Assembly (NCBI GenBank): GCA_905193395.1
Contig: CAJJOO010000081.1
Span: 1 to 6,736, forward strand
Direction of reading: 5' to 3'
Source: an uncultured Porphyromonadaceae bacterium
GTDB lineage: Bacteria > Bacteroidota > Bacteroidia > Bacteroidales > Muribaculaceae
DNA length: 6,736 nt
The notes below the pieces were generated by a model. It was not told where the DNA came from and searched no databases. It was given only the letters and a program-made list of their open reading frames with translations. The position numbers were made by a program, and so were the translations under genes. Positions within the stretch are counted from its first letter, which is position 1. Each line of letters begins with the position of its first letter. Positions 1-5,322 of the stretch are shown here, one piece after another.

Positions 1-26
1 TGGAGGGCGCCTCCGCCACGCTGTTT

Positions 27-998
27 ATGTCGCGAAAGTCATTTTACAGATACAACCCGTTCACCGAGCATTACGACCGCGTGTTCCCGACCCGCGGCAG
101 CCTGCTGTGGGTGCGCTGGCGGCACTATGCCGTCGGGGCGCTGATTGGTTTCGTGGCTTTTGTGGCGGTGTATGTGCTGGTCGACTTTCCCCGCGAACGC
201 CTGCTGCGCGAGACAAACGAGCGTCTGACGGGGCAGATTGAACTGCTGGGGCGTCGTGCCGACGAGGCTACCGCCGTCCTGGAGGATATCGCCCAGAGGG
301 ACAATAACTTCTATCGCGTACTGATGCAGGCCGACCCCATGACCACCGGGGCGCGCATGGCCGGCCTGGAACGCCAGCGCTACTACGAATCCCTCGATTC
401 GATGGGCGACTATGACCTGGTGAAGAATGTGACCGACCGCATAGACCGCCTGGACCTGCTGCTCTACAACCAGATACGTTCGTTCGACATGCTTAAAACC
501 AAAATGGCCGACATGTCGCAGCGCATCAGCCATGTGCCTGCCATTCAGCCCATTTCGTCGAAATATCTGAAAACGATGGCATCGGGCTACGGACGTCGCC
601 GCGACCCCATCTACGGCACCGTGAAGATGCACGAGGGCATGGACTTTTCGGCCGACATAGGCACACCTGTCTATGCCACCGGCGACGGAACGGTGCAGTG
701 GGCCGACTGGCGAAGCGGCTACGGCAACCTGATTGAAATCAACCACGGCTACAACTATGTGACACGCTACGCGCATCTCAACGACATTGCGGTGCGCAAC
801 GGCCAGCGCGTGAGCCGCGGCGACCTGATAGGCCACGTCGGCAACACGGGCAAGTCGACCGGACCGCACCTGCACTACGAAGTGCGCCTGCGCGGCGTGC
901 CACAAAATCCTGTGAACTATTATTTTATGGACCTCACCCCCGAGCAGTACGACCGGATGATAAGCCAGGCCGAGAATGCCGGACATGTAATGGACTGA
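27..998 (+). CDS. M23 (LytM-type) peptidoglycan endopeptidase, membrane-anchored
   Basis: Predicted zinc endopeptidase that cleaves peptide cross-links of peptidoglycan in the periplasm. The 323-residue protein has a short cytoplasmic N-terminus, one membrane segment at about 33-53, a helical and probably coiled-coil stretch at about 56-165, and a C-terminal M23 domain at about 185-300. All expected active-site residues are visible: zinc ligands H202 and D206 (HEGMD) and H283 (HLHYE), with catalytic histidines H250 (RYAHL) and H281. It is therefore an active-type enzyme, unlike the degenerate LytM activators such as EnvC or NlpD. The reading frame stays open back to the window edge, but the ATG at 27 gives the N-terminus usual for Bacteroidales homologues (a basic MSRK followed by a Y-x-YNP-like motif), so I take it as the start. 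The merR-like gene follows after 5 nt, suggesting co-transcription. Substrate and cell-cycle role are inferred from the family only. Confidence 0.93.
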   Translation: MSRKSFYRYNPFTEHYDRVFPTRGSLLWVRWRHYAVGALIGFVAFVAVYVLVDFPRERLLRETNERLTGQIELLGRRADEATAVLEDIAQRDNNFYRVLMQADPMTTGARMAGLERQRYYESLDSMGDYDLVKNVTDRIDRLDLLLYNQIRSFDMLKTKMADMSQRISHVPAIQPISSKYLKTMASGYGRRRDPIYGTVKMHEGMDFSADIGTPVYATGDGTVQWADWRSGYGNLIEINHGYNYVTRYAHLNDIAVRNGQRVSRGDLIGHVGNTGKSTGPHLHYEVRLRGVPQNPVNYYFMDLTPEQYDRMISQAENAGHVMD

Positions 999-1003
999 AC
1001 ACT

Positions 1004-1342
1004 ATGAGCGACATCAGCAAGAAGTATTACAAAATCAGCCAGGTGGCCGAAATCCTGAACATTCCGGCGTCGACGCTGCGGTTCTGGGAAAAGAAGTTCA
1101 CAATCATCAAGCCTCACCGCAACGAGGCCGGCACGCGATTCTACCGTCCCTCGGATATCGAGAAAATCCGGATGATTTATTATCTGGTGAAAGAGAAGGG
1201 TTTGCGGCTGGAGGCGGCCGAGGAGCAGTTGCGCAACAATTCGAGCGGCATCAACCGGCGGTATGAGGCCGTGGCGCGTCTGCGCGAGGTGCGTGAGACG
1301 CTGGCGGGCCTGTTGCGCTCGCTCAATTCAATGAAGGGTTAA
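1004..1342 (+). CDS. Small MerR-family transcriptional regulator
   Basis: DNA-binding protein of the MerR winged-helix family, 112 residues. The helix-turn-helix spans about residues 10-29 (KISQVAEILNIPASTLRFWE), followed by the wing and second helical pair (GTRFYRPSDIEKIRMI, about 43-58). The rest, about 65-110, is helical and could form the antiparallel dimerisation coil. There is no room for an effector-binding domain, and no cysteine occurs anywhere in the protein, so metal or redox sensing of the classic MerR/SoxR kind is unlikely. It starts 5 nt after the M23 peptidase stop and is probably on the same transcript. Its stop lies one base from the stop of the convergent AlkD-like gene. Target genes cannot be told from the window; autoregulation or control of envelope genes is conceivable but unsupported. 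Confidence 0.9.
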   Translation: MSDISKKYYKISQVAEILNIPASTLRFWEKKFTIIKPHRNEAGTRFYRPSDIEKIRMIYYLVKEKGLRLEAAEEQLRNNSSGINRRYEAVARLREVRETLAGLLRSLNSMKG

Positions 1343-1343
1343 A

Positions 1344-1901
1344 TCAGCCTTGATAGTCTGCAGCGTTGTCGGCCAGCGAAGTGGCCAGCGAGGTCAGCGC
1401 GTCGGGGCGTGCCAGTTCGGCCCGTGCCATCGCGGCGGCGCGTTCCGGCATCTGGGGGGCAAGTCGCATCATGATTCGCAGGGCCAGATAGCGCATCAGT
1501 CGGTCGGGGTCGGCGGCAAGGGCCTCGGCGGTCTCGGCGGCGAAGGGCGTACGGCTCAACAGGCGGTGGCTGATGATGTCGGCATCCTCCACCCAGCGGG
1601 ACTTGCGGGCAATTTCGAGTGCTTTTTCCGGCGTCAGGGCCTCGACGGGATAAATCATCGGGGCAATAAGGGCGCTTTCGCGCAAATCGCTGTCGTTCCA
1701 CAGCGACTCGGCCATTTCAGCCGATTTCCCGGTGAGAGCGGCGATTTCGGCGAGTTGGGGCAGGTTGAGGCCGAAAATCAGCCGGTAGGGGCAGCCTGCG
1801 TGGCGCATGGAATCCGCCACGATGCCGTTGCGCATGGCATAGAGACGGCGTTTCAGCAGTTGCATGGGCGAGAATTGCGTTTCGCTTTCCATCGTTGTCA
1901 T
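1344..1901 (-). CDS. AlkD-like DNA alkylation repair / HEAT-repeat protein
   Basis: An all-helical 185-residue protein that I assign to the DNA alkylation repair (AlkD-like, ALK/HEAT-repeat) family by its overall pattern. Cues are the N-terminal helix with an AMRNGIVADSMR-like segment, the FGLNLPQLAEIA segment at about 43-53, the LWNDSDLRESALIAPMIYP segment at about 67-85, and the RWVEDADI segment at about 102-109. Characterised AlkD enzymes excise bulky or cationic alkylated bases and are roughly 220-240 residues, so this is a short version. The WVEDAD segment (W103, D106, D108) sits where AlkD has its WDTVD catalytic motif, but the match is partial and glycosylase activity is uncertain. The ATG at 1901 overlaps the surE stop as ATGA, indicating translational coupling; an in-frame ATG three codons later is an alternative start. 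It converges on the MerR gene with a 1-nt gap. Confidence 0.8.
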   Translation of the reverse strand: MTTMESETQFSPMQLLKRRLYAMRNGIVADSMRHAGCPYRLIFGLNLPQLAEIAALTGKSAEMAESLWNDSDLRESALIAPMIYPVEALTPEKALEIARKSRWVEDADIISHRLLSRTPFAAETAEALAADPDRLMRYLALRIMMRLAPQMPERAAAMARAELARPDALTSLATSLADNAADYQG

Positions 1902-2668
1902 TTATTATAGATTCCGGCAGCGGTTTCGATGTATGTTCCGGCGCTGAGGTCTGTGCAGACGGGGACCAGGGAAATATAGTTGCGCGACAGCCAATATTCA
2001 TCTGTGTCGGGCGCGTCCGGTTCGTCGTTGTTGAAGTGTCCGGCGAGCATGTAGAAAGGATTTCCGGTCGGGTCTGTGTAGCGGCGGTATTCGTCGGTCC
2101 AGTGACCGCGGGCGGCGCGGCAGGCCTTGACGCCCAGGGGAGTGACGCGCGCCGGAATGTTGACGTTGAGGCAGATGCCGGAGGGCAGGGGATTCTCCAT
2201 CAGTTCGGAGATAATCCGGCGCACATGGTCCATGCACATCGAGAAATCGGCTTGAAGCGAGTGGTGGAGCAGCGAGAAGCCGCAGGACGAGGCGCCGAGG
2301 GCACAACCTTCCATCACGGCGCCCATGGTGCCGGAGTATATCACGTTGCAGCCGGAGTTGGAGCCGTGGTTGATGCCGGCGAACACAAAGTCCGGACGGC
2401 GCGGCAGAACGGCGGCGGCAGCGAGTTTGACACAGTCGACCGGCGTGCCGTTGACGGTAAACATGCGTGCGCCGTTGTAGTCGGGACGCGAGGCCACACG
2501 CAGTGGCGAATTTATGGTAATGGCCGAGGCCTGGCCGGAATGAGGCTCGGCGGGGGCGACGACGACAATGTCGGCATCGGGGGGCATGCAGTCCACGAGG
2601 CGCAGCAGGCCGGGAGCGGCGATGCTGTCGTCGTTGGTAATGAGAATCAGCGGGCGTTTCTCTATCAT
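1898..2668 (-). CDS. surE: 5'/3'-nucleotidase SurE
   Basis: Metal-dependent phosphatase that dephosphorylates nucleoside 5'- and 3'-monophosphates in the cytoplasm; in other bacteria it is linked to stationary-phase survival. The 256-residue length is normal. Family motifs are in order: the N-terminal strand plus acidic pair LILITNDD (D13, D14), the metal-ligand serine in EPHSGQAS (S44), the GIN asparagine (N100) in GINHGSNSGCNVIYSGTMGA, and the downstream MEG. The residue after the acidic pair is Ser where NDDG is usual. I chose the ATG at 2668, which puts MIEKRP directly before the first strand; a TTG nine bases upstream would only add three residues. It is the first gene of a minus-strand pair with the AlkD-like gene and diverges from parA. 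A TAnnTTTG box lies 41 bp upstream of the start. Confidence 0.95.
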   Translation of the reverse strand: MIEKRPLILITNDDSIAAPGLLRLVDCMPPDADIVVVAPAEPHSGQASAITINSPLRVASRPDYNGARMFTVNGTPVDCVKLAAAAVLPRRPDFVFAGINHGSNSGCNVIYSGTMGAVMEGCALGASSCGFSLLHHSLQADFSMCMDHVRRIISELMENPLPSGICLNVNIPARVTPLGVKACRAARGHWTDEYRRYTDPTGNPFYMLAGHFNNDEPDAPDTDEYWLSRNYISLVPVCTDLSAGTYIETAAGIYNK

Positions 2669-2709
2669 TGTTTTCAATTCTGTTTGCTTTCGATTATTAA
2701 TTTCAGATG

Positions 2710-2717
2710 CAAATTTA
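2710..2717 (-). promoter_or_regulatory. Putative surE promoter, -7 box
   Basis: Read on the minus strand this is TAAATTTG, a perfect match to the Bacteroidetes -7 word TAnnTTTG. It would start transcription near 2703, giving a leader of about 35 nt before the surE ATG at 2668. No TTTG is found at the expected -33 position. That zone is instead taken up by the left arm of the inverted repeat at 2731-2743, so a regulator might act here. Confidence 0.5.
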
Positions 2718-2730
2718 GGAAGATTTTTTG

Positions 2731-2778
2731 AAATGTTTCACGAGTTATTGACATTTCGGGCTTTTTCGTGGAACATTT
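2731..2778. repeat. Imperfect 13-bp inverted repeat, parS-like half-sites
   Basis: The left arm AAATGTTTCACGA (2731-2743) and right arm TCGTGGAACATTT (2766-2778) are reverse complements at 12 of 13 positions, separated by 22 bp. The left arm contains TGTTTCACG, identical to the first nine bases of the parS consensus TGTTTCACGTGAAACA. The right arm contains CGTGGAACA, 8 of 9 matches to the last nine. It lies between divergent surE and parA, so it may be an operator bound by ParB or another dimeric protein. The repeat is read directly from the sequence; the binding partner is inference. Confidence 0.6.
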
Positions 2779-2780
2779 GT

Positions 2781-2811
2781 TTTGGTAATTCATCCGAAAT
2801 TTGTTACTTTG
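2781..2811 (+). promoter_or_regulatory. Putative parA operon promoter (-33/-7)
   Basis: TTTG at 2781-2784 and TTACTTTG at 2804-2811 are separated by 19 bp, the spacing expected for the Bacteroidetes housekeeping sigma factor. The -7 word deviates from TAnnTTTG at one position. Transcription would begin near 2817, leaving a short A-rich leader before the parA ATG at 2840, as is common in this phylum. A second TTTG at 2776-2779 overlaps the right arm of the inverted repeat, so a protein bound there could contact or block RNA polymerase. Confidence 0.6.
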
Positions 2812-2839
2812 CGGTACGATAAAAAAACAAACACAGCCA

Positions 2840-3610
2840 ATGGGTAAAATCATAGCAATAGCCAACCAGAAGGGCGGCGTGGGCAAGACAACGACAACCA
2901 TAAATCTTGCGGCCTCGCTTGCCGTTCAGGGCAAAAAAGTGTTGATAATCGATGCCGATCCGCAGGCAAACGCCACATCCGGCTACGGCATAGACCCGCG
3001 CACCATGACCTCGTCGATATACGAATGTCTGGTGGACGGTTATCCGCTGGACGGGTCGCAGGTGCCCACATGTATCGAGGGGCTGGACCTGGTGGGAAGC
3101 CGTATCGACCTGGCCGGCGCCGAAATCGAACTCATCAACAAACCCAATCGAGAAAGCGTGCTGGCACGCCTTCTCGAGCCGGTCAAGGACAAATATGATT
3201 ATATTTTCATAGACTGCTCGCCGTCGCTGGGACTCATAACGGTCAACGCGCTCACGGCGGCCGATTCCGTCATAATCCCCGTGCAGGCCGAATATTTCGC
3301 ACTGGAAGGCATCAGCAAGTTGCTTAACACCATCCGCATAATAAAATCGCGACTGAATCCCTCGCTCGACATCGAGGGCTTCCTGCTGACGATGTACGAC
3401 GCGCGTCTGCGCCTAGCAAACCAGATTTACGAGGAACTCAAAGGGCATTTCGCCGATATGGTGTTCGACACGGTGATACCGCGCAACATACGCCTGAGCG
3501 AGGCACCGAGCCACGGCCTGCCCGTGATACTCTACGACCCCGAATCGCGCGGCGCCACCAGCCACACGCTGTTGGCAAAGGAAATCATCGCCAAGCACCG
3601 CCGCCGCTGA
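2840..3610 (+). CDS. parA: Chromosome-partitioning ATPase ParA/Soj
   Basis: ParA-type ATPase that binds DNA non-specifically in its ATP dimer form and, with ParB-parS, helps separate origins and controls replication initiation in related systems. The 256-residue length is typical of chromosomal Soj proteins, which lack the extra N-terminal DNA-binding domain of type Ia plasmid ParA. Visible motifs are the deviant Walker A box KGGVGKTTT with signature lysine K11 and K16, the A' motif LIIDADPQAN (D38, D40), Walker B YIFIDCSPS (D125), and the C-terminal segment PRNIRLSEAPSHG (about 214-226) that carries the DNA-contacting basic residues in Soj. I start at the ATG at 2840 because MGKIIAIANQKGG is the canonical N-terminus; an upstream TTG at 2801 lies within the promoter region. 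parB follows after 52 bp with no promoter word between them. Confidence 0.97.
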   Translation: MGKIIAIANQKGGVGKTTTTINLAASLAVQGKKVLIIDADPQANATSGYGIDPRTMTSSIYECLVDGYPLDGSQVPTCIEGLDLVGSRIDLAGAEIELINKPNRESVLARLLEPVKDKYDYIFIDCSPSLGLITVNALTAADSVIIPVQAEYFALEGISKLLNTIRIIKSRLNPSLDIEGFLLTMYDARLRLANQIYEELKGHFADMVFDTVIPRNIRLSEAPSHGLPVILYDPESRGATSHTLLAKEIIAKHRRR

Positions 3611-3662
3611 GACGCGCACCGAAATCCTTTCGTTCAACTCCAACCAATCAATCAAACATTTC

Positions 3663-4553
3663 ATGCAACACAAACGCAATGCTCTGGGCCGAGGACTGGA
3701 CTCGCTGATTTCCATGGACGATGTTCCTGCCCGCGGCTCGTCGGCAATAAATGATATTCCCCTGGACCGCATAACGGCCAATCCCGACCAGCCCCGCCGG
3801 ACATTCGACGACGACGCCCTGGCCGAACTGGCCGCCTCAATCAAGGAACTGGGTATCATCCAACCGCTTTCGCTCAGAAAGACCGGCCCGGACTCATACC
3901 AGATCATAGCCGGCGAACGGCGCTACCGTGCCGCGATGCTGGCCGGACTGCAATCCGTGCCTGCGTACATCCGTACGGCCAACGACATGGAACTGACCGA
4001 GATGGCCCTTATCGAGAATATCCAGCGCGAGGACCTCAACGCCATTGAAATCGCCCTGACGTTCCGCAAACTCATCGACCAGTACGACCTGACGCAGGAA
4101 CGCCTGAGCGAGCGCATCGGCAAGAAACGCGCCACTGTGGCCAATTTCCTCCGCCTGCTGCGCCTGCCCGCCGAGGTGCAACTGGGCCTGCGCGACCGCC
4201 GTCTCGACATGGGCCACGCACGCGCGCTGCTCACTATTTCCGACCCGGCCCTGCAACTGAAACTCTACAACGAGATTATCCGCAACGGGCTCTCCGTGCG
4301 CCGCGTCGAGGAACTGGCCAAGGCATATCAGAATGCCGGCGTGCAACCCGTACAGCCCGCCGCCGCGTCCGCCTCGCGGTATACAGGCGACGATTTCAAT
4401 ATCCTCAAACGCCACCTTTCCGATGCCTTCAAGACATCGGTGGGCTTCAAATGCGACAAGAACGGCAAGGGAACCATCACGTTCTCCTTCAAGGGCGACG
4501 AGGAACTGGAGCGCCTCATCTCCCTGTTTGACCAACTGAATCCTGCACGGTGA
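3663..4553 (+). CDS. parB: Chromosome-partitioning protein ParB/Spo0J (CTPase)
   Basis: Centromere-binding CTP-dependent DNA clamp that loads at parS and spreads; partner of the adjacent ParA. Of 296 residues, the N-terminal tail KRNALGRGLDSLI (about 4-16) is the typical ParA-interacting segment. The ParB/Srx CTP-binding domain covers about 30-130, with NPDQPRRTF (40-48), the GERRYRA box (84-90) and the ENIQREDLNAIE segment (118-129). The helix-turn-helix that reads parS lies at about 143-168 (LTQERLSERIGKKRATVANF), and a C-terminal dimerisation domain at about 240-296 follows a Pro/Ala-rich linker (228-237). All expected modules are intact. The start ATG agrees with the family N-terminus. 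The stop codon overlaps the GTG start of the next gene (GTGA), suggesting translational coupling. Confidence 0.97.
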   Translation: MQHKRNALGRGLDSLISMDDVPARGSSAINDIPLDRITANPDQPRRTFDDDALAELAASIKELGIIQPLSLRKTGPDSYQIIAGERRYRAAMLAGLQSVPAYIRTANDMELTEMALIENIQREDLNAIEIALTFRKLIDQYDLTQERLSERIGKKRATVANFLRLLRLPAEVQLGLRDRRLDMGHARALLTISDPALQLKLYNEIIRNGLSVRRVEELAKAYQNAGVQPVQPAAASASRYTGDDFNILKRHLSDAFKTSVGFKCDKNGKGTITFSFKGDEELERLISLFDQLNPAR

Positions 4554-4830
4554 GAATAACAGCGAAAATACGCAAATCCATCATGGTCGCCGTAGCGGCG
4601 GCCTTTGCCATATCCGTACCCTTCGACTGCGCGGCACAGTCAGGCCGCAGGCCGGTGAAGCGCCAGCATAACGTCAGCGAAATTCCGGTCGACACCATCG
4701 GACAGGCCGCCGAGGTGATTGCCTGGGAAGAATATACGGATTCCGTGCTGGAACCCGTCAAGCCGCCGTCGCCCTACGATTTCTGGGAACCCACGGAAAC
4801 CACCTTCAACCCCGACCCGAACCGGGCCGT

Positions 4831-5277
4831 GTGGATGGCCGCCTCGGCCAGATCTACAACCGCCGATACTGGAAACTGCCCATCGTCGTCGGTGCATACC
4901 TCGGTCTGGGCTACGCCACGTCGTGGAACAATTCGATGCTGAGCGACTATACCAAGGCCTACCGTGATATCATGGACAACGATCCGTCCACAAACTCATA
5001 CATGAATTTCTTTCCTCCGACAACCCAGGAAAGCGACCTCGACAAACAGTGGCTCACGAACCTGCTGCAAAGCCGCAAGAATTTCTATCGCCGCGACCTC
5101 TGCATCATATCGATGGTGGGCGTCTATCTGCTGGCGATGCTCGACGCATATGTCGACGCGCAACTGAGCCATTTTGACATATCGCCGGACCTGGCGCTGG
5201 ACGTCAATCCGGCCGTGATGCGCGACGGGCGCAATACCCTGCCATCGGTCGGCCTGGCATGTACCATCACATTCTGA
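4831..5277 (+). CDS. C-terminal DUF5683 fragment, possible internal restart
   Basis: If the frameshift in the parent gene is real, this 148-codon frame could be translated alone from a GTG at 4831, where the product would begin with M-D-G-R and continue into the native LGQIYN motif. It retains both hydrophobic segments, including IISMVGVYLLAMLDAYVDAQ, and the conserved end GLACTITF, but lacks the signal peptide and the residues before the first membrane segment. No ribosome-binding signal is evident, and translation would rely on termination-reinitiation upstream. I regard it as the remnant half of one gene, not an independent gene. Confidence 0.35.
   Translation: MDGRLGQIYNRRYWKLPIVVGAYLGLGYATSWNNSMLSDYTKAYRDIMDNDPSTNSYMNFFPPTTQESDLDKQWLTNLLQSRKNFYRRDLCIISMVGVYLLAMLDAYVDAQLSHFDISPDLALDVNPAVMRDGRNTLPSVGLACTITF
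4838..4848 (+). other. Frameshift junction in DUF5683 gene
   Basis: The bases GCCGCCTCGGC here join two frames of one protein: frame one reads A-A-S, frame three reads R-L-G. In intact homologues as I recall them, roughly A-L-x-P-G stands between the tryptophan-containing segment and L-G-Q. Removing 13 bp between two GCC triplets would produce exactly this junction, pointing to slippage or microhomology deletion. Confidence 0.6.
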
Positions 5278-5322
5278 ACCATCCCCCAATCACTATAATC
5301 CCATCCTCTACCATAAAGTAAA

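Larger units (their letters stand above)
4550..5277 (+). pseudogene. DUF5683 family membrane protein, frameshifted
   Basis: Uncharacterised Bacteroidetes envelope protein, recognised from the segment GQIYNRRYWKLPIVVGAYLG and from its usual place between parB and mltD. Here the reading frame is broken. The first frame runs from GTG 4550 through a signal-like segment (about residues 1-29, basic then hydrophobic, ending CAAQ) to VWMA at 4829-4840, then goes out of frame and stops at 4942. The rest of the family sequence continues in another frame from LGQIYN at 4843 to the stop at 5277. The join needs 1 extra base modulo 3, and my recollection of the family motif (A-x-x-PG-x-GQ-x-YN) suggests five residues were interrupted, fitting a 13-bp deletion. 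Reconstituted length is about 246 residues. Hydrophobic segments lie at about 4885-4920 and 5095-5140. GTG start overlaps the parB stop; a later ATG at 4583 is an alternative. A sequencing or assembly error cannot be excluded. Confidence 0.82.

Noticed and set aside
2..14. Small hairpin GGAGG-GCG-CCTCC at the window edge
   Set aside because: Five-pair stem with a 3-nt loop and no T-run; too weak to call a terminator, and the upstream context is missing.
3..26. Upstream extension of the M23 peptidase
   Set aside because: The frame is open to the window edge, but the residues it would add do not resemble the family, whose N-terminus fits the ATG at 27.
39..986. 315-codon open frame on the minus strand
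   Set aside because: Antisense shadow of the M23 peptidase, which has a full catalytic motif set.
2669..2677. TTG at 2677 as the surE start
   Set aside because: The ATG at 2668 is three codons downstream and gives the normal distance to the first strand and NDD motif.
1350..2731. Two long plus-strand open frames (1350-1910 and 1895-2731)
   Set aside because: Both are antisense to surE and the AlkD-like gene, whose motifs and ATGA coupling are convincing; the plus-strand translations are low-complexity Gly/Val/His sequence.
2801..2839. TTG at 2801 as the parA start
   Set aside because: It would place the start inside the likely -7 box and add 13 residues before the canonical MGKIIAIANQKGG N-terminus.
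3611..3662. Possible parS or promoter between parA and parB
   Set aside because: No TGTTTCAC-like half-site and no TAnnTTTG word; only a short CAATCAATCA tandem, not enough to call a site.
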